Assembly: GCA_900549745.1 (NCBI GenBank)
Contig: URPJ01000011.1
Coordinates: forward strand, 1-64,000
DNA length: 64,000 bases
Origin: an uncultured Collinsella sp.
GTDB taxonomy: Bacteria > Actinomycetota > Coriobacteriia > Coriobacteriales > Coriobacteriaceae
Direction of reading: 5' to 3'
Part shown: piece after piece, positions 27,436 through 35,540 of the stretch
Position numbering within the stretch: position 1 is the stretch's first letter
Layout of the letters: each line of letters starts with the position of its first letter
The notes under the pieces: model-generated
The model's input: the letters and a program-made list of their open reading frames with translations, nothing else
Told to the model about the DNA's origin: nothing
Databases searched by the model: none
Position numbers and translations under genes: made by a program

Positions 27436-28305
27436 CTACTGGGTATCTACGTAAAGGTCAAACCCGCCCTGTGGCGTGGTGTCGACCGTATCGGGCGCCT
27501 GCGAGTTAAAGCTCACGGGAACCATGCGCTTTGAGGCACGGAAGCGCGTGCCGTCGGTGGCGACGGGCGGTTCATCGACGGTGAGCTCGTAGTCGCCGGG
27601 CTTAAGTTCGATGCCGTCACCAGCGGAATTGACGTATTGATACTCGTCAATCGTCTGCCCTTTGAGCGTGCGCCCCACGATATGGATGAGCATTTGGCTG
27701 TCGCCGCGCGCGGTGTCCCACGTCGCGCCGTCCTTGACCTCGACCGACACATGTACCGAGCGCGTGCGGCCGAGCGATTGCTCGACAGACATCTCGACCC
27801 TGGCGGCGTCTTTTCGCTGCTGCTCGACATGGCTCCAGACGTTTCCAATTACCGAGCATGCGATAACGCCGGCCATGAAGGCGATAAGGATGGGGCCAAG
27901 CGGAGAGCGACGTCCTGCATCTTCCTCGCGAGACAGATTGGGGCGACGTGTGGGTGCGGGCGCCTGAGCGCCCTGCGAGGGCACGTCGAGAATACTGAAG
28001 GATGCCGTGCTGTCGGGATCGATGGTGTGACGCGGCTGCGGGGTCTTTGCCGGCGAGATCGACATGTCGGCTGGCTCGCCGAGCGTGGCCGTAGCGTCGG
28101 CCTTGGCCTCGTCTGCCTCGGCCTGGGCCCAAGCTTGTTCGAAGGTCAGGGGCTCGACGGGATCGAGGGCGGCGTCCGAGTCGGCGGCGACGTCGTTGCC
28201 GGTCTCGTCCTCGTCGCTCGACACGCCACGCGGCGTAGGCTCGTCCCACCCCTCGTCCGGAGTCTCACCCTCGCTATACCACCATTCAAAGTTATCGATA
28301 TCCAT
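27436..28305 (-). CDS. Hypothetical single-pass membrane protein
   Basis: Not recognised. 289 residues: an acidic, low-complexity cytoplasmic part (1-130, rich in Asp, Glu, Ala and Pro), one membrane helix (about 132-155, LGPILIAFMAGVIACSVIGNVW) and an extracellular domain of about 130 residues with regular beta character (LIHIVGRTLKGQ, IELKPGDYELTVDEPP). The extracytoplasmic part may be an Ig-like or stalk domain. Monocistronic between the epimerase-like gene and a divergent MFS gene. Confidence 0.75.
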   Translation of the reverse strand: MDIDNFEWWYSEGETPDEGWDEPTPRGVSSDEDETGNDVAADSDAALDPVEPLTFEQAWAQAEADEAKADATATLGEPADMSISPAKTPQPRHTIDPDSTASFSILDVPSQGAQAPAPTRRPNLSREEDAGRRSPLGPILIAFMAGVIACSVIGNVWSHVEQQRKDAARVEMSVEQSLGRTRSVHVSVEVKDGATWDTARGDSQMLIHIVGRTLKGQTIDEYQYVNSAGDGIELKPGDYELTVDEPPVATDGTRFRASKRMVPVSFNSQAPDTVDTTPQGGFDLYVDTQ

Positions 28306-28391
28306 ACGGGGCGCCCCTTAGGCCTCGCAAATAAACACTCGCTAGTTTTATACCCCCAGACGACACCGAAGCTCACCCGCGCCGGACACAA

Positions 28392-28456
28392 AAACCGTCA
28401 CAACATTCGACGCTTTTCCTCGATTTCGAGATTTTCGCCGAATGTTGTGACGGTTT
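28392..28456. repeat. Long hairpin with 18-bp perfect arms
   Basis: AAACCGTCACAACATTCG (28392-28409) and its exact complement (28439-28456) enclose a 29-base loop. It lies between divergent genes. Confidence 0.85.
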
Positions 28457-28476
28457 GGGCGACTGGCCGGCAGCGC

Positions 28477-28509
28477 AATGCGACAAAGGGGCTGTCTCTT
28501 TGTCACATT
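28477..28509. repeat. GACAAAGGGGC-type palindrome
   Basis: AATGCGACAAAGG / CTCTTTGTCACATT arms; same family as 21751-21785, 33498-33530 and 62481-62513. Located about 60 bases upstream of the MFS start. Confidence 0.75.
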
Positions 28510-28566
28510 CTGTTAGAGTTGCAGGAAGTGAATCCCGCTTATTCATGCGACATTGGAGTGACAACC

Positions 28567-29820
28567 TTGACCGCCGCAACCACGCCTAAAAGTAAGCCAA
28601 CCGCCGCCGCGCTCTCCCCCGCGCGCACCAAGCTCTGCCTGGCGCTGCTCGTGCTGTTGGGATTCTCGCTCGGCTGCTCCGAGTTCGTGGTCATCGGCAT
28701 CGAAAGCGACTTGGCAACGGAACTCGGCATATCACTTGCCACTGCGGGCCAGCTCATCAGCGTGTTTGCGCTCGTCTACGCTATCGCGACGCCGGTGCTC
28801 GCGCTCAGCACGGGGCGATTCCGCCGCTACCAGCTGCTCGTGTGCTATAGCGTCGTCTTTGTGCTCGGCAACCTGGTCATGGCGTTGGCTCCCAACTTCC
28901 AGGTGCTGTTTATCTCACGCATTGTCCTGGGCTCTGTCTCGGGTGCGCTGCTCGCCGTGGGCGTGACGTACATCCCTGAGCTGCTATCCCCGCAGCAAAC
29001 CTCACTTGCCATCTCGGTCGTGTACGGCGCGTTTTCCGTGGCGATGGTCTTTGTGACCTCGATTGGCAAGTTTGTGGCCGACACACTCGATTGGCACGTG
29101 GCCATGTACGGCACGCTGACCTTTGCCGTTTTGATCTGTAGCGCGCTCGTGGCGTTTATGCCTCGCGCCGGGCAGACCGATGAGCCCGCCACCTTCCGCG
29201 AGCAGGCGGGGCTACTACGCGAGCCGAGTATCATCACCGGCATGCTCATCTTCTTGTTTGGCGTGGGCTCGGTCTACGTATTCTACGGCTACGTGACGCC
29301 TTATCTGGAGCAGGTGCTGGGCATGGATACCGTTCAGGCGAGCACCACACTTATGGCCTATGGCGTGTTCTGCCTGATCTCGAACATCCTGGGCGGATGG
29401 ATCGATGCGCGTTTTGGCATGAAGGCGCTGCTGGTTACGTTTGTGCTGCAGGCGGCGGCACTGCTCGGGCTGTTTGCCGTGGGCGCCGCCATGCCGCTCG
29501 CGCTGGTCTTTGTCTTTAGCCTGGCGATGCTCATGTACCTGTTCTCGGTGTCGTGCATCACGCACTTTATGGACGTGGCACGCAGCCGCCATCCCAAGTC
29601 GATGGTACTCGCAAGTTCGGTTGAGCCCATGGCGTTTAACGTCGGCATCTCGTTTGGCACCGCAGTGGGCGGCGCCGTGGTAAGCGGAGTTGGCATTGCA
29701 TATGTAGGCGCGGTCGGTGCCGTGTTCTCGCTTGTGGCCTGGGCGCTCACGCTGGTGACGATTAAGTTGGCTCGCTGGGAGCGCCGTCGTCAATCAGCAC
29801 AGCCCCGGATGCAGGCATAG
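28567..29820 (+). CDS. MFS transporter (DHA1-type efflux)
   Basis: 417 residues with 12 predicted membrane helices, starting at TTG 28567 (GGAG 8 bases upstream). The frame is open to 27637 but the upstream part antisenses the previous gene. The pattern LGCSEFVVIGIESDLATELG, the loop RFRRYQLL and VLGSVSGALLAVG resemble sugar-efflux/chloramphenicol-type DHA1 exporters. The substrate is unknown. Stands alone on this strand. Confidence 0.88.
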   Translation: MTAATTPKSKPTAAALSPARTKLCLALLVLLGFSLGCSEFVVIGIESDLATELGISLATAGQLISVFALVYAIATPVLALSTGRFRRYQLLVCYSVVFVLGNLVMALAPNFQVLFISRIVLGSVSGALLAVGVTYIPELLSPQQTSLAISVVYGAFSVAMVFVTSIGKFVADTLDWHVAMYGTLTFAVLICSALVAFMPRAGQTDEPATFREQAGLLREPSIITGMLIFLFGVGSVYVFYGYVTPYLEQVLGMDTVQASTTLMAYGVFCLISNILGGWIDARFGMKALLVTFVLQAAALLGLFAVGAAMPLALVFVFSLAMLMYLFSVSCITHFMDVARSRHPKSMVLASSVEPMAFNVGISFGTAVGGAVVSGVGIAYVGAVGAVFSLVAWALTLVTIKLARWERRRQSAQPRMQA

Positions 29821-29906
29821 GGGCGAACATAGCCCAAGGTGGCGAGCAACCGGTGAAAACCGTCCCATACGAGTAGTGTTTATCCGCCTGCAAGCTCCAG
29901 CAGTGC

Positions 29907-30001
29907 AATTTCGTGTACTTCAGATACACACTTTTCCACTATTTCGTGTATTCCAAGTACATGAAATCGTACTAAACTATGTATCTGAAGTACACGAAAT
30001 T
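29907..30001. promoter_or_regulatory. Three-part inverted repeat upstream of the first DUF4143 ATPase
   Basis: 22-bp perfect inverted arms at 29907-29928 and 29980-30001 (core TTTCGTGTACTTCAGATACA and complement). A related central palindrome at 29941-29967 (ATTTCGTGTA...TACATGAAAT, one mismatch) lies between them. The array ends 14 bases before the start codon and looks like an operator set. Confidence 0.75.
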
Positions 30002-30015
30002 GGAAAGGCGGCCCC

Positions 30016-31386
30016 ATGCGCAGATCAATCGAATCCGTTATCGAATCATGGGCGACAAAGGACGCGTCGCGCCCCATCCTCATCCGTGGTGCGCGACGCG
30101 TAGGCAAAACGTACGTTGCCGAGGAAATCGGCAGACGAATCGCCGGCGATGCGTTTGTCAAACTCGACTTTCAGACCGATCTTGAGCTGATCGCTCCGCT
30201 GTTCGACTGTCCCACCGACGACGTTGACGCCATCGTGGCGCGAATCTCAGACTATAAACGCACCCCCATTCGCAAAGAAACCGCCTTCATCCTGTTTGAC
30301 GAGGTGCAGCTCTGCGAACGGGCGCTCAACTCGCTTCGCTTTTTTTCGGGTTCGGGCTGGCGCATATGCGCGACCGGCAGTCAGCTCGGCGTCGCCACGC
30401 GCAAGCGCAAGTTGCCTTTTCCCAGCGGCGTTCGTCAAGAGACCATGCATCCTATGTCGTTCGAGGAGTTTCTCTGGGCGCTCGACGAGGAGCAGATGGC
30501 CAATGCCATTCGTACCCACGCCGGCACGCTCGAGACCTACGCCGCGCACCAAGCCGCGCTCAGCCTGTTTCATCGATACCAGATCGTGGGCGGCATGCCC
30601 GCCGCCGTCAACGCATATCGCAAGACGTTATCCATCGAGGATGCGCGCGTCGAGCAGCGCGAAATCGACGAGACCTATACCGCCGATATGACCGACCCCG
30701 AAAACGGGATCAGCGGCGTGGCGGCGCGCAAGGTCTGGCGCTCCATTCCGTCCCAGCTGCTGAGATCGTCCACAAAAAAATTCAAGTACTCCGAGGTCGA
30801 ACGCGGAGGCCGTCGCGCCAAGCTTATCGAGCCGCTCGACTGGCTCGAAGGCGCCGGCATCATATCGGTCAACAACCTGACCGAAGGCATCGAGCCTCCC
30901 CTCGTTCCCTTCGACGACGAAGATGGAAGTTTCTTTAAGGTCTATCTTCTCGATACCGGCCTCATGTTCTACAAACTCGGCATCAACCCGCGGCTCTGGC
31001 TCGACCTCAAAGAGGATTCCGCCATAGCGCTATCTTCCGACTTCCGAGGCGCCCTGGCGGAAAACTCGGTCATGCAAGCATTTTCGGGCAATAGCTTGCA
31101 GACGTATTACTGGGTGCCGCCGTCGTCTTGGAAGACGACCGGCGAGCTCGATTTTTTACTTCAGACCGACCGTATGGAAATTGTGCCCGTCGAAGTAAAG
31201 TCCGCACGTAACGTGCGCGCGAGAACCCTCGGGTCGTTTATGGACAAAGCCCGATCGCCATATGCCTACATTTTGTCCGAGAACAATTTTTCCCGCAGCG
31301 AAACCGATGACGGGCGCGAGCTGCGCCACCTCCCCTTGTACGCAGCGGGCTTTATTGGAGCAAACTGCCTCAAGAGCAGTCTGTAA
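30016..31386 (+). CDS. AAA-type ATPase with DUF4143 C-terminal domain
   Basis: 456 residues. Walker A GARRVGKT (about 25-32), Walker B FILFDEVQL, sensor SGWRICATGSQLG, and the C-terminal nuclease-like DUF4143 part with LDTGLMFYKLG, ALAENSVMQAF and PVEVKSARNV. The E-x-K pattern in VEVKS is typical of this fold. The biological role of the family is not established. Start ATG 30016 (GGAAAGG upstream). Downstream of a striking operator-like repeat array and 33 bases before the phosphatase gene. Confidence 0.85.
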   Translation: MRRSIESVIESWATKDASRPILIRGARRVGKTYVAEEIGRRIAGDAFVKLDFQTDLELIAPLFDCPTDDVDAIVARISDYKRTPIRKETAFILFDEVQLCERALNSLRFFSGSGWRICATGSQLGVATRKRKLPFPSGVRQETMHPMSFEEFLWALDEEQMANAIRTHAGTLETYAAHQAALSLFHRYQIVGGMPAAVNAYRKTLSIEDARVEQREIDETYTADMTDPENGISGVAARKVWRSIPSQLLRSSTKKFKYSEVERGGRRAKLIEPLDWLEGAGIISVNNLTEGIEPPLVPFDDEDGSFFKVYLLDTGLMFYKLGINPRLWLDLKEDSAIALSSDFRGALAENSVMQAFSGNSLQTYYWVPPSSWKTTGELDFLLQTDRMEIVPVEVKSARNVRARTLGSFMDKARSPYAYILSENNFSRSETDDGRELRHLPLYAAGFIGANCLKSSL

Positions 31387-31419
31387 GCCCTGCGCGACCG
31401 CCTAGAAAGGAAGCCGCTC

Positions 31420-31869
31420 ATGCAACGCATTCTTTTTATCTGCTATGGAAATATCTGTCGCTCGACGATGGCTGAGTCCGTGTTTACCGAGCTGGTGCGG
31501 CGCGCCGGGCGCGCGGGCGAGTTTGTCATTGACTCCGCTGCGACCTCAACTGAGGAGATCGGCAACCCGCCGCATCATGGCACGGTCGCCAAGCTGCGCG
31601 AAGTCGGGATTCCCGTCGTTGCGCACCGTGCCCGCCAGGTGCGTCGCGCGGAGTATGGCGACTGGGATCACATTGTCTATATGGATGCTGAGAACGCGCG
31701 GGGCCTGCGTCGCATCTTTGGCGACGCAGGCCCCGACGGAAAGATTACGCGCTTGCTCGATTGGACCGAGTGTCCCGGCGACGTGGCCGACCCCTGGTAC
31801 ACCGGCAATTTCGATGCCACCTACCGCGATGTGCTCGCCGGTTGCACCGCTATGCTCGAGCAGCTGTAG
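31420..31869 (+). CDS. Low-molecular-weight protein-tyrosine phosphatase
   Basis: 149 residues. The catalytic P-loop is CYGNICRS (8-15, C-x5-R), the general-acid Asp is in VADPWYTG near 126, and IDSAATSTEEIGNPPH is the typical second region. Acts on phosphotyrosine proteins, in actinobacteria often linked to polysaccharide export or signalling, but no kinase or wzc is nearby. Start at ATG 31420 with AAAGGAAG upstream. Confidence 0.92.
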   Translation: MQRILFICYGNICRSTMAESVFTELVRRAGRAGEFVIDSAATSTEEIGNPPHHGTVAKLREVGIPVVAHRARQVRRAEYGDWDHIVYMDAENARGLRRIFGDAGPDGKITRLLDWTECPGDVADPWYTGNFDATYRDVLAGCTAMLEQL

Positions 31870-31906
31870 GTTCGTGGGCGCACGAACCGCGCCCACGGCA
31901 TAAATC

Positions 31907-31970
31907 GAGCGTAGATTTTCTCCCACTTTGAGCGTTCAAGTGCGCTCTATACGGGAGAAAATCCACACTC
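31907..31970. repeat. Hairpin with 18-bp imperfect arms between convergent genes
   Basis: GAGCGTAGATTTTCTCCC pairs with GGGAGAAAATCCACACTC (two mismatches); a second small stem lies inside the loop. Together with the half-palindrome at 31974-31997 it fills the gap between the phosphatase and the second DUF4143 gene. Confidence 0.7.
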
Positions 31971-31973
31971 ATG

Positions 31974-31997
31974 AATGTGACAAAGGGACTGGCCCTA
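31974..31997 (-). repeat. Half copy of the GACAAAGGGAC palindrome at a TAG stop
   Basis: On the minus strand TAG is followed at once by GGCCAGTCCCTTTGTCACATT, one arm of the repeat family. The TAG is the stop of the second DUF4143 gene. Confidence 0.65.
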
Positions 31998-33356
31998 GAC
32001 CGGCTTGACCTCCAGCTTAATCCCCTTGGCACAGGAGTCGCCCAAAACATCCGAAAGGGCCCAGGTCGCATATAGAGGCAAATAGAGAACCGCTCCGTTG
32101 CGCTCAACGTTGCCTCTCGAGAAAACAATCCCGAGCCTTACGCCATATTCAGCCGTATCAAGCACATGACCGAGCGCAGCGTGCGCGTGGTAATAGGAGC
32201 CCGATTTAACCTCGATCGGAACAGCCGTCCCATCCGGTCCATCGACCGCAAAGTCCACTTCACCGCGCTTTTTTGTCTGATAGTAGTAAAGCTGGCGATT
32301 TTGGGCAGCCAGCTGCTGGGCCACCACGTTTTCGTAAATGCCGCCCAGATTGGGCTCCTTGCTATCAAGATACGCCGCTTGGGCGACTCCAACGGGGTAG
32401 CGCGCCATCAACATGCCCGTATCCGATTGATATAGCTTGAACTGCGATGGCCGCGCCGTCTTGAGCAGGGGCGATTTTGGCTCGGTTACGATATCGGCTT
32501 TGAGAGCAACGCCGGCATCGACAAGCCATACAAAATCTCGCTGATACTTCTCGTAGTAAGCCTTGGGGTCAATGGAATTGAGCACGAAGCGCTTGTTTTC
32601 GCCCTCGAGCATAATAGGGAGCTGATCGTAGATGCTCTGCACCTGCAGGGCTCGCCCGTTTGCATACTTGGAGATATCCCGCCGGTACTGTTCGTTGAGC
32701 TCTGACTGTAGCCGACGAACAGAGGCAAGGTCGCCCTGCGTGTCAAGGAAACGCTGCACAACCTCCGGCATTCCGCCGACAACGGTATAGGTCCTGAAGT
32801 TTGCCATCATCGCGTCATGAATGTAATCAGGAATGGGCCTCTCGCTGATACACGCGTCACGTATCGTTTGACGAGCCCCCTCGCTCACCCCGATTGCCCA
32901 GCAAAACTCCTCAAAATCGAGCGGGAACATCCTAAGCTCGTGGACATACCCCACGGGATAGGACCTGACGCCCTTGAGCTGGGTCCCGAGCATTGACCCC
33001 GAAAACGCCCAACGGCACCTCCCGTCCTCAACAAGGAACTTTGCCATCGTCATGATGTCGGGGGCCTCTTGGACCTCATCGATAAACACGAGCGTTTTGC
33101 CTGGTGCAATCGACTTTCCCGAAAGAAGCGTCACCCTGCTGATGAAATCATCGGCATCCCGCGCCTCGAGAAGAGCATCTTTTGCCTGGCGATTTTCCAT
33201 GAGGTTAAGCTCGATGTAGGTTGCATGGTTGGCTTTGCCAAATGCGCGAATCGAATAGCTTTTGCCAATCTGGCGAGAACCCGTAATGAACAAGGCCTTT
33301 TGCTCGGAAGACTTCAGCCAACGCTCCAGCTCTGCCGCTATTTTCCTGCGCAGCAT
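31995..33356 (-). CDS. AAA-type ATPase with DUF4143 C-terminal domain (second copy type)
   Basis: 453 residues from ATG 33356 (GGGGAG upstream). Walker A GSRQIGKS, Walker B LVFIDEVQEAP, sensor WAFSGSMLG, and C-terminal YQSDTGMLMARYPV, YENVVAQQL, GEVDFAVDG and PIEVKSGSYYH. Same family as 30016-31386 but clearly diverged, so not a recent duplicate. Role unknown; such genes are common accessory genes of gut anaerobes. Preceded by a direct-repeat array. Confidence 0.85.
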   Translation of the reverse strand: MLRRKIAAELERWLKSSEQKALFITGSRQIGKSYSIRAFGKANHATYIELNLMENRQAKDALLEARDADDFISRVTLLSGKSIAPGKTLVFIDEVQEAPDIMTMAKFLVEDGRCRWAFSGSMLGTQLKGVRSYPVGYVHELRMFPLDFEEFCWAIGVSEGARQTIRDACISERPIPDYIHDAMMANFRTYTVVGGMPEVVQRFLDTQGDLASVRRLQSELNEQYRRDISKYANGRALQVQSIYDQLPIMLEGENKRFVLNSIDPKAYYEKYQRDFVWLVDAGVALKADIVTEPKSPLLKTARPSQFKLYQSDTGMLMARYPVGVAQAAYLDSKEPNLGGIYENVVAQQLAAQNRQLYYYQTKKRGEVDFAVDGPDGTAVPIEVKSGSYYHAHAALGHVLDTAEYGVRLGIVFSRGNVERNGAVLYLPLYATWALSDVLGDSCAKGIKLEVKPV

Positions 33357-33375
33357 AGGCTCTCCCCTCAGTGTC

Positions 33376-33456
33376 ATCAAATGAAATGCAAAGTTTTATA
33401 CGCTTGATTATCGATGAGACGCAGAATTTTTAGAATCTAAAATCAAATGAAATGCA
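33376..33456 (-). promoter_or_regulatory. Direct repeats and palindrome upstream of the second DUF4143 ATPase
   Basis: The 15-bp sequence ATCAAATGAAATGCA occurs identically at 33376-33390 and 33442-33456. Between them is a perfect palindrome TTTTAGA-A-TCTAAAA (33427-33441) and a TATAAA (minus strand, 33395-33400) that could be the -10 box. Operator-like; the binding protein is unknown. Confidence 0.6.
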
Positions 33457-33497
33457 GAGATTTGAGATTATAAGCAAAAGAAGGGGCACCACCGGCG

Positions 33498-33530
33498 AAT
33501 GTGGCAAAGGGGCTGTCCCTTTGCCACATT
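33498..33530 (-). repeat. GGCAAAGGGGC-type palindrome, likely terminator
   Basis: AATGTGGCAAAGG / CCTTTGCCACATT arms with a short loop, 8 bases past the TAG stop of the 33539 gene on the minus strand. Confidence 0.8.
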
Positions 33531-33538
33531 GCGCTCGA

Positions 33539-33868
33539 CTACTCGTCAACGATCTCGGCAAGCCAGACGTTCAGCGTATCGACCTCGGGGCAGCAGAACT
33601 TTGCCGTACCGGGCTCGTTGCCAGGCACGGTTCCGCCATAGCGCAGGATATCGATATAGGGAAAGCCCACATGGCAGGCCATGGCGCACATCTTGCCGCG
33701 GTCTCGGTCGAAGTCGAAGACGTCTCCCGGCTTGTGCCCGTGGTGACAACGGCACGCACCCAGCTGGTCCACGCAGCTCACGCGGATGCACGGACGCTTG
33801 CCCCGCGGCGCGCCGAGCGGCTTGTTCTCGCCCACAGGCTTGGCGCCGCCCTCGCCAGCATTACTCAT
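33539..33868 (-). CDS. Small cysteine-rich protein, TIGR04076-like
   Basis: 109 residues with seven cysteines. The pattern CIRVSC...GACRCHHGHKPGDVFDFD, KMCAMACHVGFPYIDILRYGG and AKFCCPEVD resembles the TIGR04076 family of small uncharacterised proteins (C-x-GHKxGDxF, then Cys-rich, then CPD-like ending). Function unknown; the cysteines suggest metal or cluster binding. Its start overlaps the pdxY end by 8 bases, so it is co-translated with the kinase. Confidence 0.75.
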   Translation of the reverse strand: MSNAGEGGAKPVGENKPLGAPRGKRPCIRVSCVDQLGACRCHHGHKPGDVFDFDRDRGKMCAMACHVGFPYIDILRYGGTVPGNEPGTAKFCCPEVDTLNVWLAEIVDE

Positions 33869-34685
33869 GGTCGATCACATCCAGGCAGGCCTCGATGGGA
33901 AGGCCAGCCGACTTGTCCTCTTGGTCGGCATTGCGCTCGATAAGCTCAGCCACCACGCGCATGGCATCGGACGTCGCGCGCTGCAGACTCCAACCTGCCA
34001 TAACGCGGCCGACGAGCACCGCCGAGAACGTGTCGCCCGTGCCCGGGAAATAGACCGGGATCAGGTCGAAGGGAATCGTGAAGTACTCCCCCGCCACATG
34101 GTCGTAACCGATGACGACATTCGCACCGTCGACCACAGCGCTCGTAATGACCACCGACTTGGCACCCAGGACACGCACGGCGTCCACAAGGGCGCGGGCC
34201 TCATCGGGCGTAATTTGCTCGGCAATAGGCCTATCGGCAAGCAGGCACGCCTCGGTATAGTTGGGCACCGCGTAGTCTGCGCACTCCAGCAGGTGCCGCA
34301 TAAGGCCAATCGTGGACTCGGGCACACCCGCATAGAGCTTGCCGTTGTCGCCCATGATGGGGTCGACGAACACCTTGGTGCCCTTTTGCGCGCGGCGGTG
34401 GCAAAAGTCCGAGATAATGCGCGTCTCTTCCTCGGTCACGATAAAGCCGGTCGAGATGGCATCGAACTCAAAGCCGAGCTCCTCCCAGATGGCGAGGCTC
34501 TGGCGGACATACTCCGTGGTGTCGTGGATGTAGAACTTGGGGTAGTTGAGCGTATCGGAAACGAGGGCCGTCGGCAGGTTGTGAATGCGATAGCCCATGT
34601 GCGACAGCACCGGCAGCATGGCGGAAAGCGCGACCTTGCCGTAACCGCACATATCGTTGATCAGCAGCAGCTGAGTATTCTTCAT
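33861..34685 (-). CDS. pdxY: Pyridoxamine kinase / pyridoxal kinase
   Basis: Ribokinase-superfamily salvage kinase that forms PLP or PMP from the unphosphorylated vitamers. 274 residues starting at ATG 34685 (GGGGGA upstream). It shows INDMCGYGKVALSAMLPVL, the FVDPIMGDNGKLY metal/phosphate region, VPNYTEACLL and the C-terminal anion hole PGTGDTFSAVLVG with the catalytic Asp. An N-terminal extension in the open frame to 34754 is not conserved-looking. Confidence 0.92.
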   Translation of the reverse strand: MKNTQLLLINDMCGYGKVALSAMLPVLSHMGYRIHNLPTALVSDTLNYPKFYIHDTTEYVRQSLAIWEELGFEFDAISTGFIVTEEETRIISDFCHRRAQKGTKVFVDPIMGDNGKLYAGVPESTIGLMRHLLECADYAVPNYTEACLLADRPIAEQITPDEARALVDAVRVLGAKSVVITSAVVDGANVVIGYDHVAGEYFTIPFDLIPVYFPGTGDTFSAVLVGRVMAGWSLQRATSDAMRVVAELIERNADQEDKSAGLPIEACLDVIDHE

Positions 34686-34810
34686 GAGTGTCCCCCTTGG
34701 TTCGGGCGCGGCGCAGCAGCGCCACAGTGCGACTAAGTGTAGCGCAGGGAGCACGGCAGGCGGGCGCTGGCGCCGTGGAGGGCAAATTGTTGCGGAAAGG
34801 TTTCGGAAAA

Positions 34811-34841
34811 TGATCCCTTTTCCTCCGTCCCCAAGGGATCA
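34811..34841 (+). repeat. 31-bp TGATCC hairpin repeat, copy 4
   Basis: 9-bp perfect stem TGATCCCTT / AAGGGATCA; relative to 20272 the third pair has changed from G to C, keeping its pairing with the conserved G on the other side. Intergenic, between pdxY and marR. Confidence 0.8.
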
Positions 34842-34883
34842 CATGCACCGAAGCGGACCGTGGCGGAATCACAGATTGCTGCT

Positions 34884-34943
34884 TAGGAACGCTTGCAGCG
34901 TCGAGCGGTTACGGCGTTTGGCAAAACTCCGTAACTTAATAAG
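34884..34943 (-). repeat. Partial composite repeat (hairpin A and linker only)
   Basis: On the minus strand GTTACGGAGTTTTGCC / AAACGCCGTAAC is followed by CGCTCGACGCTGC, matching hairpin A and the linker of the copies at 4663, 20320 and 26272. Hairpin B is missing. Confidence 0.65.
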
Positions 34944-34952
34944 TTTGGTACC

Positions 34953-35015
34953 TTGACATTGATTTCTTATGCTCCTAGATTAGTTAGGCACAAAACAATT
35001 CCACTACCTAACTAA
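34953..35015 (+). promoter_or_regulatory. Promoter and MarR operator of the ABC-exporter operon
   Basis: TTGACA (34953-34958), 17 bp, TAGATT (34976-34981). A 9-bp perfect inverted repeat TTAGTTAGG / CCTAACTAA (34980-34988 and 35007-35015) starts in the -10 box, as expected for autorepression by the MarR protein encoded next. Confidence 0.8.
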
Positions 35016-35036
35016 AGAAAGGAGCGAAGCTTAGAT

Positions 35037-35540
35037 ATGTGTGTTGAACCACTCGTCCTTCCACATGAGCCCGGCGGTGACCCGTCGCAACCGGTAGACA
35101 TACCCGAAGCGGTCAGCGCCGAAGACAAGCTTGCCAAGCGCATCCTCAATGGCCTGGGCTTTTGCGGCCATTACATGCATTTTCATGGCGGAGGCGTGTC
35201 CGGCAAGGCGCCCATCATCTGCCTGCTGGCCAAGCAACCCGGCGGCGAGATGTCGCAGCAGGAACTCGGCATGCACTTTGACCTCAAGCCGGGGTCGCTT
35301 TCCGAGATCCTGTCCAAACTCGAGCTCAACGGCCTCATCGAGCGCAGCCGTAACCCCAAGGATCGACGGCAGCTCACCATTCGCCTGACCGAAACCGGCC
35401 GGGAAAACGCCCGCATCGACCAGGCAGCCCGCATTCGCTTTAGAGAGCAGGCCTTTGGTGCCCTCACCCACGACGAGCGCGAGCAGCTCGCCGAAATGCT
35501 CGAGAAAATCCGTGTAACCTGGGAGGAACTGGATGATTAA
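35037..35540 (+). CDS. MarR-family transcriptional regulator
   Basis: 167 residues. Winged helix about 60-130: KAPIICLLAKQ, SQQELGMHFDLKPGSLSEILSKLE (recognition helix LKPGSLSEIL), LIERSRNPKDRRQLTIRLTETG (wing with DRR). Extra N-terminal residues carry a His-rich segment (GFCGHYMHFHGGG) that could bind metal or a ligand. Overlaps the first exporter gene by 8 bases, so it is the first gene of a drug-efflux operon and its likely repressor. Confidence 0.9.
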   Translation: MCVEPLVLPHEPGGDPSQPVDIPEAVSAEDKLAKRILNGLGFCGHYMHFHGGGVSGKAPIICLLAKQPGGEMSQQELGMHFDLKPGSLSEILSKLELNGLIERSRNPKDRRQLTIRLTETGRENARIDQAARIRFREQAFGALTHDEREQLAEMLEKIRVTWEELDD

